33,518 nt of DNA, from IMG/VR virus record IMGVR_UViG_3300047480_000629, positions 1 to 33,518 of that record, one strand, 5' to 3'. How positions within the stretch are numbered: the stretch's first letter is position 1; every line of letters begins with the position of its first letter. Below are positions 26,445 to 33,298 of this stretch, one piece after another. Source of the DNA: a virus. The translations under genes were made by a program, and so were the position numbers. The notes beneath the pieces are model-generated. The model did not search any database. It saw nothing but the letters and a program-made list of their open reading frames with translations, and had not been told where the DNA came from.

Positions 26445-27098
26445 ATGCCACAAATAGATCAATTTAAATCAGCGATTAGCAAACGCGGTGGTCTTGCACC
26501 ACAAAATAGGTTTGCTGTCTACATGGCGTTACCACTATTAACATTTGATCCACAGGAGTTAGTTGCCAAAGTCTTTGACCAAGGTGCAAACACTGGTGGA
26601 TTGGGTTTTGGTATCAATGACCCACGAGATGTGTCCATATTATGTGATTCAGTTACCATGCCTGGTCGACAGATAGCTACTAACGACTTACAAACAAATT
26701 TACTTGCTGTGAAGATGCCATACACGTATATGAACGACGATGTCAGCTTCACATTCCATATCACAAACGATCACTTCATGAAGAAGTACTTCGAGAAGTG
26801 GTTTAATAGCATCATCAATCGTAGGAATATGACTATTAAGTACAAGTCACAGTACGCGACTGATGTCATCATCCAACAACTAGATCAACGCGATGTGCCT
26901 GTCTATACATGTACACTACGCAACGCTTTCCCAACAACTATTGCCAGCTATGAAGTGGCCAACTCTGGTGAAAGCGCAACACAACGTATGACTATAACCC
27001 TATCATACGATGACTGGTATGAAGAGGGTTTCATCGAATCTATCCTATCGAAGGGCAAAGTATTGCTTGGTTCGGTTGGAAGAACATTTGGCTTATAA
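26445..27098 (+). CDS. Tail-tube family protein (gp19/gp54-like)
   Basis: The N-terminus FKSAISKRGGLAPQNRFAVY, the middle DSVTMPGRQIATNDLQ and the later DDVSFTFHITNDHFMKKYFE and WFNSIINRRN follow the T4 gp19-type tube fold, in which monomers form hexameric rings. T4-like marine phages carry a tail tube gp19 and a second related protein that starts the tube. Because this gene is followed by gp26/gp51 and the tape measure, and the sheath gene is not next to it, the tube initiator (gp54) is the better guess. 217 residues is between gp19 (163) and gp54 (320). It starts 1 nt after the preceding stop. Confidence 0.75.
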   Translation: MPQIDQFKSAISKRGGLAPQNRFAVYMALPLLTFDPQELVAKVFDQGANTGGLGFGINDPRDVSILCDSVTMPGRQIATNDLQTNLLAVKMPYTYMNDDVSFTFHITNDHFMKKYFEKWFNSIINRRNMTIKYKSQYATDVIIQQLDQRDVPVYTCTLRNAFPTTIASYEVANSGESATQRMTITLSYDDWYEEGFIESILSKGKVLLGSVGRTFGL

Positions 27099-27115
27099 TA
27101 TTATAGGAGTATATC

Positions 27116-27826
27116 ATGCCTTTGCCAATTAATTTAACAACACCTACATATGAAGTGAAGCTACCGCTCAGCAAGAAGAAGGTGAAGTATCGTCCATACT
27201 TAGTCAAGGAGGAGAAACTCCTGATGATGGCTATGGAGAGCGGCGACCAAAAGATGATTATGAAGACAGTACAGGACATCATCGATGAGTGTACCTTCAA
27301 TGAAGTCAAGGCGAAGAACTTACCAACTGCTGAACTAGAACTGCTGTTCTTGAAGCTACGCGCTAAGTCAGTCGGTGAGACTTCAAACATTGGTTATGCA
27401 TGTACCAACTGTGGTACAACAAATGAGATCTCTGTCAACTTAGAGGCTATCGAACTAGACGCAAGTAATGCAGTCGACCCAAAGATCATGCTGACTGACA
27501 GTGTCGGCGTCATCCTAAAATACCCAACTGCAGAAGACGTAACTAAGGTCGTTGCATCTGGTGAGAGTGAGATCACAAACACGTTTAAGGTGATTGGTTC
27601 ATGTATCGAGACTATCTTTGATAAAGAGAACATGTACCAAGCAGAGGACTTATCACAGGAAGAGATCGACGAGTTCGTAGAGTCATTGAGCTCACGACAG
27701 TTTGAGAAGATCAAAGAGTTCTTCCAAGGGATCCCAAAGCTATCGAAGGTGATTCACTTTGATTGTACCAAATGTGGTACTCATAATGAACTCAAGCTCG
27801 AGGGCCTACAGAATTTTTTCGCGTAG
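27116..27826 (+). CDS. gp26: Baseplate hub assembly protein gp26 (0-frame product)
   Basis: The 236-residue product has the gp26-type start (TTPTYEVKLPLSKKKVKYRP followed by LVKEEKLLMMAMESGD) of T4-like marine phages. Two zinc-ribbon half sites, C96-x2-C99 and C217-x2-C220, can pair to bind one metal. TAGGAG stands 7 nt before the ATG. The last codons are CAG AAT TTT TTC GCG TAG, in which T TTT TTC is a perfect -1 slippery heptamer; shifting there continues into a gp51-like tail instead of stopping. Position just before the tape measure fits a tail-assembly chaperone. Confidence 0.88.
   Translation: MPLPINLTTPTYEVKLPLSKKKVKYRPYLVKEEKLLMMAMESGDQKMIMKTVQDIIDECTFNEVKAKNLPTAELELLFLKLRAKSVGETSNIGYACTNCGTTNEISVNLEAIELDASNAVDPKIMLTDSVGVILKYPTAEDVTKVVASGESEITNTFKVIGSCIETIFDKENMYQAEDLSQEEIDEFVESLSSRQFEKIKEFFQGIPKLSKVIHFDCTKCGTHNELKLEGLQNFFA
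27814..27820 (+). promoter_or_regulatory. Programmed -1 ribosomal frameshift site (T TTT TTC)
   Basis: In the gp26 frame the codons TTT TTC are preceded by T, exactly the X XXY YYZ slippery form. Slipping back one base continues as CGC GTA GCT and stays open to 28017. The 0-frame stop is two codons away. Downstream, TCTCT (27828-27832) can pair with AGAGA (27846-27850) about 7 nt after the heptamer; this stem is weak. The arrangement equals the G/GT chaperone frameshift that precedes tape measure genes in many tailed phages. Confidence 0.75.
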
Positions 27827-28017
27827 CTCTCTCACACGATAGTCTAGAGAACCACTTTAGAGTAAACTTTATCATGATGCAGCACCACAAGTATAGCTTA
27901 ACAGAGTTAAATGAGATGTTGCCGTGGGAGAGAGAAGTCTACATCGCTATGTTAGTTGAACACATCAAAGAAGAGAACGAGAGAATTAAACAGCTCAACA
28001 ACAAGTATAAGGTATAG
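27820..28017 (+). CDS. gp51: gp51-like domain, translated as -1 frame extension of gp26 (65 aa)
   Basis: From the slippery site the -1 frame reads RVALSHDSLENHFRVNFI, then QHHKYSLTELNEMLPWEREV, YIAMLVEHIKEENERIKQL and ends at TAG 28015-28017, 2 nt before the tape measure ATG. The central 'SLTEL..M.PWER..Y..ML' segment resembles the gp51 baseplate hub catalyst of T4-like marine phages. With the shift the fusion would be 300 residues. An independent start at ATG 27874 or 27877 would give 46-47 residues but has no Shine-Dalgarno, and the coding-like sequence begins well before these codons, which favours the fusion. Confidence 0.75.
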   Translation, partial: RVALSHDSLENHFRVNFIMMQHHKYSLTELNEMLPWEREVYIAMLVEHIKEENERIKQLNNKYKV

Positions 28018-28019
28018 AG

Positions 28020-29663
28020 ATGGCAAAGAAGAAATCTGGAGAACACAACCCAAAGACCGAGGGTGGACCAGACAGCGTTCGTGGTAACCTTAGTGCTCTG
28101 ATCATTGAAGTTCAGAAGACTAATGCTGCGCTCGAGTCAGACAGCGCGGTACTAGACGTACAGACACGTGCGCTGACAAACATCAATGACGTGATTGTAG
28201 ACGTATACCAACACGTCAAAGCGATCGCAGAGACCATGGCAGGTAATAAGCTCAAGGAGCTAGAGGATGCCAAGGAACGTCAGAAGCAGATGGAGGACTT
28301 GGTCGAGGCTCTGAAGGAAAAGAGAAAGCCAGATGAGAAGCCAAAGAAGGACGGCGACTTCTCATGGTTAGGCCTTGCTGCATCGCTGATCACTGGCCTA
28401 GTCGCTGGTGGTATGGCCTTCATCGCTAACTATGTCAAAGGTCTACAAGCTCTCTGGTCAGGGATCGCGAAGGCACTCAAGATCGATGGTATCATCATGA
28501 AGCTGTTTAGTGCGGTCAAGAGCGGGTTCATGTTCATAGACGACATCATAGGCAAAGGCTTCAATAAGATCTGGTCGTTTGTATCAGGTCTATTCGATGG
28601 TAAGATGTTTGCAGCCATCACAGGCTTCTTTAATAAGATCATCACAGGCTTCGGTAAGTTGACTGGTTTGACTGGCATCATGGACGAGTTCGGTAAGCTA
28701 TGGCAGTCAGTGAAGGGTGTATTTGGCATGGTGTTTGGCCCAGAGTCATCGCTCGCTAAGTTCTTCGGCTACTTCACAAAGGGAGGCGGCGGCTTCCTAT
28801 CCTACTTCGATGACCTACTTAAGTTCTTTACCCCATTAACTTCCTTCTTCAAGGCACTAGGATCTGTACTCGGTAAGATCGCTCTGCCACTACAAGTCAT
28901 CATGTCCATCTTTGATACTGTGACTGGTGCATTGGACGGGTGGGAGAAGACACAAGGCGGTTTCATGGACAAGTTGTTCGGTGCGATCGCAGGCGGTCTA
29001 TCAGGTCTATTGAACGGCCTGATCGGCGGGCTGTTAGACCTACTCAAGGGCGGGTTGTCCTATATTCTCGAGTTCTTTGGCATGAAGGATGCAGCTGCAT
29101 GGCTAGACTCCTTTAAGTTCACAGACATGATCACCAACATAGTGACGAGCATCTTTGACTACATCAAGGGCATCATCAACGGAGTCATCGGCTTCTTTCA
29201 AAAGTCCCCAGCCCAGATGATGGAGAGCATAGCAAACGCGATGACCTATGTAGCAGACGCAGCGAAGAACGTATTGAAGTCATTGCTACGCATGGTCCTA
29301 CCAGACCCAAGCAAGGGCGTAGCACAGAAGCTAGCGTCGAAGGCCATTCCAGATGCTGTATATGAGTTCGCAGGCATGGATCCAAAGACAGGAGCCATCA
29401 AGGAAGAGGCACCAGCACCAGCTCCTATGACAGCACCACCTGCACAAGCGCTACCTCAGGCACAGGCTGTAAATACTCAGGCACAGGCAGGACTACAAGA
29501 AGCAGCAGCCACGGCCCAGGCAGAGGGCATGAAGTTGAACCTACGTCCAAGCCTACAGAGACCACAGGGAGGCGGAACGGCCCCAGCAGTACCGATCTCT
29601 TCATCCACGACCAAGTGGGACCCAGAGGACGCCATGGGCAGAGGCATGTACGTAGGCGCATAA
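28020..29663 (+). CDS. gp29: Tape measure protein (gp29-like)
   Basis: A 547-residue protein (T4 gp29 590) with a charged coiled-coil N-terminus to about residue 110, then a long run of hydrophobic amphipathic helices (GLAASLITGLVAGGMAFIAN and onward, residues about 115-420) and an Ala/Pro/Gln-rich disordered C-terminus. Tape measure proteins set tail length and later leave through the tube. Placement directly after a gp26/gp51 frameshift gene is the conserved chaperone-tape measure order. Codon third positions are clearly richer in G/C than in the minus-strand genes to the left. The start is 2 nt after the preceding stop, with no strong ribosome site, so translational coupling is likely. Confidence 0.82.
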   Translation: MAKKKSGEHNPKTEGGPDSVRGNLSALIIEVQKTNAALESDSAVLDVQTRALTNINDVIVDVYQHVKAIAETMAGNKLKELEDAKERQKQMEDLVEALKEKRKPDEKPKKDGDFSWLGLAASLITGLVAGGMAFIANYVKGLQALWSGIAKALKIDGIIMKLFSAVKSGFMFIDDIIGKGFNKIWSFVSGLFDGKMFAAITGFFNKIITGFGKLTGLTGIMDEFGKLWQSVKGVFGMVFGPESSLAKFFGYFTKGGGGFLSYFDDLLKFFTPLTSFFKALGSVLGKIALPLQVIMSIFDTVTGALDGWEKTQGGFMDKLFGAIAGGLSGLLNGLIGGLLDLLKGGLSYILEFFGMKDAAAWLDSFKFTDMITNIVTSIFDYIKGIINGVIGFFQKSPAQMMESIANAMTYVADAAKNVLKSLLRMVLPDPSKGVAQKLASKAIPDAVYEFAGMDPKTGAIKEEAPAPAPMTAPPAQALPQAQAVNTQAQAGLQEAAATAQAEGMKLNLRPSLQRPQGGGTAPAVPISSSTTKWDPEDAMGRGMYVGA

Positions 29664-29686
29664 AGAGGATATAAGGAGAATAAAGC

Positions 29687-30037
29687 ATGAGCATGTACGT
29701 ATTAAAGAACAGCGGGACTGAGGTCGTCATCAAGGCCTACACGAACGTGTCTAACGGTGAGACGATCACCTTCAACCTATCAGAGGCGGCCGAGAACGGT
29801 GAGACCGTAACAGGACTAAGCTTCAAGGAGTTATTCTGGACTACTCGACCAGGCAAGCACGTCACGATCCAGAGGGTCGAGGCAGAGGACGACCTAGAGG
29901 GTGGTTACTACTTCTCGAACGTAGGCCACTTTCACTTTAATAACTTCGTAGACTCTACCTACTCACAGTACCCGATCAGGTTTACTTTCGATGCACCTGG
30001 TACGGTCATCATTCGAATGTATAAGACACTAGCCTAA
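29687..30037 (+). CDS. Hypothetical protein (116 aa), possibly virion associated
   Basis: The product is a beta-rich domain with no membrane segment, cysteine or known motif; segments TVTGLSFKELFWTTRPGKHV, GHFHFNNF and DAPGTVIIRMYKTLA suggest a small jelly-roll or Ig-like fold. A strong AAGGAG lies 8 nt before ATG 29687. It follows the tape measure by 23 nt. It is unrecognised by name; small beta proteins beside tail genes are often decoration or hub accessory proteins. Confidence 0.75.
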   Translation: MSMYVLKNSGTEVVIKAYTNVSNGETITFNLSEAAENGETVTGLSFKELFWTTRPGKHVTIQRVEAEDDLEGGYYFSNVGHFHFNNFVDSTYSQYPIRFTFDAPGTVIIRMYKTLA

Positions 30038-30090
30038 TGCACGACGCATTGGCTTATGTTGATATCCCATACATCATAAAGGACTATAGC

Positions 30091-30606
30091 ATGAACAGAC
30101 GCCCATTGAGGTTCGTCACCCGTGAAGAGGAGTGGGAGTTGATCCAGAGGCTAGACGCCGTGGTCGACTCCACTGACTTCCACCCATTGACCACAGCCGT
30201 GATCATGGCATCCCCAGACTACTCAGCTACATTTGCTATGCACCTAGCCCACTCATGGTCTCGTGCAGGTGAGATGCTACCCATCATCCCAGTCGACGTG
30301 ACATATCCAGACGAGGAGGCGACCCCATATATCCAGGCAATGAGGGCGCAGAAGCCCCAGATCACCCAGTATAAACGCTTAGTGCTAGTCGAGGCAGGCA
30401 TCATCCGAGGCGGGAACTGGGAATGGATGCTAAATATACTGACCGATGAATGGGGATACGATAGGTCTCAGGTCACCCTAGTAGCAGCAATGGAGAACGT
30501 CCATAGTCGAGTCAAGTCAGACTACGTCGGTAAGTACTATGATGACAACAAAGAAGAGCTGATGTTCTACTTTGAGAAGTACAATAAGCACTGGCCTATC
30601 AGATGA
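30091..30606 (+). CDS. Conserved phage protein, weak phosphoribosyltransferase-like pattern (171 aa)
   Basis: ATG 30091 is chosen because AAAGGA sits 7 nt upstream; ATG 30037 (overlapping the previous stop as TAATG) would add 18 residues but has no ribosome site. A Rossmann-like order is visible: TAVIMASPDYSATFAMHLAH, then ITQYKRLVLVEAGIIRGGNW and SQVTLVAAMENVHSRVKSDY. The VLVEAGIIRGGNW stretch recalls the PRPP loop of phosphoribosyltransferases, but the paired acidic residues are incomplete (E-A), so activity is doubtful. The protein is acidic and soluble. It overlaps a tiny membrane-peptide gene by ATGA. Confidence 0.75.
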   Translation: MNRRPLRFVTREEEWELIQRLDAVVDSTDFHPLTTAVIMASPDYSATFAMHLAHSWSRAGEMLPIIPVDVTYPDEEATPYIQAMRAQKPQITQYKRLVLVEAGIIRGGNWEWMLNILTDEWGYDRSQVTLVAAMENVHSRVKSDYVGKYYDDNKEELMFYFEKYNKHWPIR

Positions 30607-30680
30607 CCTGGGAAGACGCCAAACGCCTGCGCATCACCATATTCTGTATAGCAATGGTAATACTCGCGCTACTCATATAA
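30603..30680 (+). CDS. Tiny membrane peptide (25 aa)
   Basis: ATG overlaps the previous stop (ATGA), and the product is a charged start (MTWEDAKRLR) followed by one hydrophobic helix ITIFCIAMVILALLI to the stop. It is the last gene before the plus-strand terminator. Small single-span peptides are common in phage genomes; function is unknown. Coupling and the clean amphipathic-to-hydrophobic layout support it, its brevity argues for caution. Confidence 0.5.
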   Translation: MTWEDAKRLRITIFCIAMVILALLI

Positions 30681-30705
30681 TCAGGCATATAACCAACAGG
30701 CAGCC

Positions 30706-30734
30706 GGGCACCCCAAGCGGGTGCCTTTTATTTT
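30706..30734 (+). terminator. Rho-independent terminator of the plus-strand tail operon
   Basis: GGCACCC (30707-30713) and GGGTGCC (30719-30725) form a 7-bp GC-rich stem with a 5-nt loop CAAGC, followed by TTTTATTTT. It lies 26 nt after the last plus-strand gene and would also help insulate the convergent minus-strand genes. Confidence 0.9.
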
Positions 30735-30945
30735 GCTGTAAACAACTGAGAATTATCTGTAATTATCTGGAGAAAGATAATTGGGCCAGGGGGAAAATTT
30801 CTGAGGATCAACCTGGAGAAATACTACCATCCCCGGGGGGAATTCCATGATTTTCGTAACGGATGCGATCGGTTTAACCAACAGGGTAACCAATAGATGG
30901 TCTCCTACATATATGGAACCTTAGTATAAGGTTCCCTGTAGGCTG
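30735..30945. other. Convergent intergenic region with short repeats, no supported gene
   Basis: Between the plus-strand terminator and the last minus-strand gene. It holds two direct AATTATCT copies (30751-30758, 30761-30768) with an inverted AGATAATT (30775-30782); two CTGGAGAAA copies (30767-30775, 30813-30821); a CCCCGGGG palindrome (30831-30838); and TAACCAACAGG at 30875-30885, identical to 30690-30700 and nearly repeated at 30887-30897. No convincing ORF. It could be a regulatory or replication-related region. Confidence 0.6.
30904..30942. repeat. Long two-part inverted repeat (hairpin)
   Basis: An inner perfect 9-bp stem, GGAACCTTA (30915-30923) and TAAGGTTCC (30927-30935), has a 3-nt loop GTA. 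An outer 6-bp stem, CCTACA (30904-30909) and TGTAGG (30937-30942), encloses it. It begins 3 nt beyond the stop codon of the last minus-strand gene, so it may end or protect that transcript; there is no U-tract in either direction, so it is not a standard terminator. Confidence 0.75.
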
Positions 30946-31059
30946 CTAAAACCAGCCGTGCCTATCCCACCATATCAGGAACAGTGTCACACAGATGCCG
31001 ACTAGCTGTAAGATACAGAACGCCGCCAGTACATATATGACTACTTGTTCCGTATCCAC
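30946..31059 (-). CDS. Small membrane protein (37 aa), GTG start
   Basis: GTG at 31059 has AAGGAG 8 nt upstream, an ideal ribosome site lying inside the end of the preceding gene, which it overlaps by 19 nt. The product is a short acidic start (MDTEQ), one long hydrophobic helix (VVIYVLAAFCILQLVGICV and onward) and a basic, aromatic end (WWDRHGWF). Unknown function; single-span phage peptides can affect host membranes or lysis. Last gene of the minus-strand right-arm operon. Confidence 0.65.
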   Translation of the reverse strand: MDTEQVVIYVLAAFCILQLVGICVTLFLIWWDRHGWF

Positions 31060-31250
31060 TCTATGATCTCCTTAGCCTGACTCAGGTCTGACCGATCCAC
31101 TGCCTCGTCTATCATGTCTAACTGAGTGGTGTGCATCTCATTCAATACACGGTCTATGGTCTGCCTCTTACGCCAACCACTGATATGGTGGTATGGCTGG
31201 CTCCATTTATATGTGATCTGTCCGTTGATCGGTGGTCTGGATTGGTTCAT
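31041..31250 (-). CDS. Small helical protein (69 aa), unknown
   Basis: ATG 31250 is preferred: GGAG is 7 nt upstream and the ATG overlaps the stop of the previous membrane-peptide gene (ATGA). A GTG at 31274 would add 8 residues. The product has a basic N-terminal half (QPYHHISGWRKRQTIDRV) and an acidic helical C-terminal half (DEAVDRSDLSQAKEIIEWIR). No membrane segment. Not recognised. Confidence 0.65.
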   Translation of the reverse strand: MNQSRPPINGQITYKWSQPYHHISGWRKRQTIDRVLNEMHTTQLDMIDEAVDRSDLSQAKEIIEWIRNK

Positions 31251-31384
31251 CGATTGACTCCGTCCTTGATACACTGCATTGCTAGGTTAGGTGATACCAT
31301 ACCGACCACCACGATGATCACTCCCAGGAGGCACATGTACATCCGTGCCTGCACCAGGTCCGTCACTGCATTGAATAGCTTCAT
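31247..31384 (-). CDS. Small membrane protein (45 aa)
   Basis: The ATG overlaps the stop of the gene before it (AAATGA) and its stop overlaps the next ATG. The product has a polar start (MKLFNAVTDLVQARM), one hydrophobic helix (YMCLLGVIIVVVGMV) and a short tail with a Cys. A GGAG at 31389-31392 lies just upstream of the ATG. It is in an unbroken chain of overlapping genes, which supports it despite its size. Function unknown. Confidence 0.6.
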   Translation of the reverse strand: MKLFNAVTDLVQARMYMCLLGVIIVVVGMVSPNLAMQCIKDGVNR

Positions 31385-31590
31385 TTAAACATCTCCTTCT
31401 TGATGTACCGAGTGATGTACTCGTGCTGCTCGACCAGGTCTTCCATGTCCAGGTCCATGTCTAAGTTGTCCCTGACGAATTCATCGACCAGCTCCTCGAC
31501 CTGGCTGAGCAGCGACTGGGCGAGCTCTTTGTTTCTTTGCTTCTGTGTTACAGGGAAGTCGATCGGGTTGTCTGTGTTTGTAGCATGCAT
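31381..31590 (-). CDS. Small acidic helical protein (69 aa), unknown
   Basis: GGAGGAG lies 8 nt before ATG 31590. The product is strongly acidic with heptad-like helices (AQSLLSQVEELVDEFVRDN, then LDMDLDMEDLVEQHEYITRY) and a basic tail (IKKEMFK). It follows the ATPase gene by 19 nt and overlaps the next membrane-peptide gene. It may be a partner or inhibitor of a neighbouring protein, but no homologue is recognised. Confidence 0.7.
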   Translation of the reverse strand: MHATNTDNPIDFPVTQKQRNKELAQSLLSQVEELVDEFVRDNLDMDLDMEDLVEQHEYITRYIKKEMFK

Positions 31591-31609
31591 CTTCTTACTC
31601 CTCCTTCAA

Positions 31610-32536
31610 TTAATGGGTCAACACGTAGGTTGCAAGGTCACGGTAGTCTTTCGGGTTGGCTGCACGGATCTTCGCGACAGAGATGAGTGTCCGGAGGCTG
31701 ATCTCCTTGCACTCATCCTTGATCTCACGGATCAGGGACAACGCATCGGCCTTGATCTCAGTGGTGTATTCAGGCAAGAACTCGTCTGAGGCAGCGATGT
31801 GCTCCATACGATCGATCTTCTGGTCATCGGTCATGGACAGGTCAATCATCATGGACCGACTACGGATCGCCTGGTCGATCTTGTCCTGGTCCATGTTGCT
31901 GATGAACACTACGCGACCCTTGAACTCGAAGCTACGGGGTAGGTCATCGTCCTTGCCGAAGGACTCAGCGTTCCAGCTGATGATACGCTTGCCGTAACTA
32001 TCCAACGCACCCTTGAGCAAGTTAAGGGCGATCGGGTCTTTGAGGATAGAATCACAGTCATCGAACACCACAGTCGCGTTTTGGTTCTCGAACAAGGTGC
32101 GGTACAAGCCTTTAGCTGTAGAGTAGCCTTTGATCGTGACGTACACCTTAGACATCTGGATGATCGATCCAGCTGGCAGGCGTTGGATCAACTCGTTGTA
32201 GTCCTGGAGACCATTGGCCTTCAGGGTCTTCATTACAGTGTATGTCTTACCCAATCCACCTTGACCGGTGATCACTGTCGAGGGTTGGACACCAGTGGCG
32301 ACCATGCCGACGATCTTCTCCACGAAGCCAAAGCGTTGGTTGATGCCGAACTTCTCAGAGGTGGCGGGCTTCTGCATCGCCTCGATCTCCTTGAACGATT
32401 TCTTCTCGCCAGTGATCTGCTTGAACATGTACTCGATGTACTGCTGCTTGGTAGTGGTGAACTTCTGACCGTTGATAGCACACTTGAACTTGCCTTGAGC
32501 CTTGTCGAAGCTGATAATCACTGATACGTTCTGCAT
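31610..32536 (-). CDS. AAA-type ATPase
   Basis: From ATG 32536 (AAAGGA 9 nt upstream) the product has 308 residues. Walker A GQGGLGKT is at 91-98, Walker B VVFDD at 156-160, a sensor-1 like VFISN at 210-214, and Arg225/Arg227 in AIRSRSMMIDL as an arginine finger. A small lid domain follows (240-300). An in-frame ATG at 32656 lies inside a terminator hairpin, so it is not the start. Standalone AAA proteins of this kind occur in many phages without known role; DNA transactions or protein remodelling are possible. It heads a transcript that begins after the terminator. Confidence 0.85.
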   Translation of the reverse strand: MQNVSVIISFDKAQGKFKCAINGQKFTTTKQQYIEYMFKQITGEKKSFKEIEAMQKPATSEKFGINQRFGFVEKIVGMVATGVQPSTVITGQGGLGKTYTVMKTLKANGLQDYNELIQRLPAGSIIQMSKVYVTIKGYSTAKGLYRTLFENQNATVVFDDCDSILKDPIALNLLKGALDSYGKRIISWNAESFGKDDDLPRSFEFKGRVVFISNMDQDKIDQAIRSRSMMIDLSMTDDQKIDRMEHIAASDEFLPEYTTEIKADALSLIREIKDECKEISLRTLISVAKIRAANPKDYRDLATYVLTH

Positions 32537-32599
32537 ACTGAGATTTCCTTTGTTATTCATCATGGATACCATTCTACAGCAGTGGGTGGCCGTTGTACA

Positions 32600-32623
32600 T
32601 AGTAGTCTACTAAAACGGTAGAC
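32600..32623. promoter_or_regulatory. Palindromic operator-like site upstream of the ATPase gene
   Basis: TAGTAGTCTACTA (32600-32612) is a perfect 13-nt palindrome, and GTCTAC (32605-32610) pairs with GTAGAC (32618-32623) across a 7-nt spacer. On the minus strand TTGTCT and TACTAT flank the second repeat as poor -35/-10 elements with 15-nt spacing. It lies between the upstream terminator and the ATPase start, where a regulated promoter is needed. The role is inferred. Confidence 0.4.
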
Positions 32624-32652
32624 AATAAAAAAGCCAATAGAATCATTGGCTT
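32624..32652 (-). terminator. Rho-independent terminator (minus strand)
   Basis: On the minus strand AAGCCAAT (32652-32645) and ATTGGCTT (32638-32631) make an 8-bp stem with a 6-nt loop, followed by TTTTTTATTG. It ends the transcript of the 61- and 89-residue genes and separates them from the ATPase gene. Confidence 0.88.
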
Positions 32653-32730
32653 GCACGGGTCTCCATGGCTCTGGGACTACTGAAAATAATCATTTATTTC
32701 ACCTGGTGGTATATTCGCGGCCTTCACTTA

Positions 32731-32916
32731 CTACCTCGTAGTAAGTTCTCCATCGGTTGCTACCATGTCTTGTAGGTGGGTGGTGAGTTCGTGGATAACC
32801 CTCTTGTCTAGGACTACCATCACGTCCTCGTACCTATGGAGTTGGATAGCAAACATCTCTCCCCTATCATGGATACTGATATACGGGTTGCCGTTTGGTT
32901 CGTTGATAGTGATCAT
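32731..32916 (-). CDS. Small hypothetical protein (61 aa)
   Basis: The ATG overlaps the previous stop (ATGA). The product alternates strand and helix (PYISIHDRGEMFAIQLHRYE, VMVVLDKRVIHELTTHLQ) and looks like a small folded alpha/beta protein without cysteine or membrane segments. It is the last gene before the terminator at 32624-32652. No homologue recognised. Confidence 0.7.
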   Translation of the reverse strand: MITINEPNGNPYISIHDRGEMFAIQLHRYEDVMVVLDKRVIHELTTHLQDMVATDGELTTR

Positions 32917-33182
32917 CTGTTACCTAATCCTACTCTTGCGTAACCCAATGAAGACTTGATGTGTTTGCGAGATTGTTTACGATCTCTCTTTGCCGCCCAG
33001 TACCCCTTCATGTACTCCTTCTTGAATGCTGAGAACGTGAGGAGTGGGTTATCCTCGAGTGCTTTCTTATATGCATTACAGAGTGTGGTGGCTGATGGTC
33101 CTGCGTTCCTGATCCCTATCCTTGCCTTGGTCGCTGTCTTGTTGTCTGGGTTTAATGATTGCTTGCTCGCTATGCCTACCAT
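32913..33182 (-). CDS. Small basic protein (89 aa), unknown
   Basis: ATG 33182 is chosen since AAAGGAGAGG lies 7 nt upstream and the start overlaps the end of the lipoprotein gene (ATGGTAG). ATG 33209 would add 9 residues with a weaker site. The product is rich in Lys/Arg (MKGYWAAKRDRKQSRKHIKS) with an Ala/Thr helix before it (ATTLCNAYKKALEDNPLL), suggesting nucleic-acid or protein binding. Not recognised. Confidence 0.68.
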   Translation of the reverse strand: MVGIASKQSLNPDNKTATKARIGIRNAGPSATTLCNAYKKALEDNPLLTFSAFKKEYMKGYWAAKRDRKQSRKHIKSSLGYARVGLGNR

Positions 33183-33298
33183 CTGTATACCTCTCCTTTG
33201 ATTGTGCATCGTTCTATCCTACAGCGATCTATATAGAAAGTACCGCATCCCGTGAGGGTGATGATGAGCACACTAATTATGATCGTCTTCATCATCAT
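33176..33298 (-). CDS. Small lipoprotein (40 aa), possible spanin-like
   Basis: Three ATGs (33298, 33295, 33292) precede a basic start and hydrophobic stretch KTIIISVLIITLTGCG. LTGC is a good lipobox, with cleavage before Cys18 (counting from the first ATG), leaving a 23-residue lipidated peptide. The gene overlaps the 33-residue membrane peptide before it by 26 nt and the following basic protein by 7 nt. A tiny lipoprotein overlapping an inner-membrane peptide recalls Rz/Rz1 spanin pairs, but neither partner has the usual length, so this is only a suggestion. Confidence 0.6.
   Translation of the reverse strand: MMMKTIIISVLIITLTGCGTFYIDRCRIERCTIKGEVYRW

Noticed and set aside
30847-30924. 25-codon plus-strand ORF after a G-run resembling a ribosome site
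   Set aside because: It follows the terminator, runs into the hairpin and has no recognisable protein features.
32537-32656. Longer AAA ATPase starting at 32656
   Set aside because: It would begin within the terminator hairpin at 32624-32652; the Shine-Dalgarno before 32536 fits better.
32677-32727. 16-codon GTG ORF after the 61-residue gene
   Set aside because: Too short to support, though GAGG lies upstream; no protein features.
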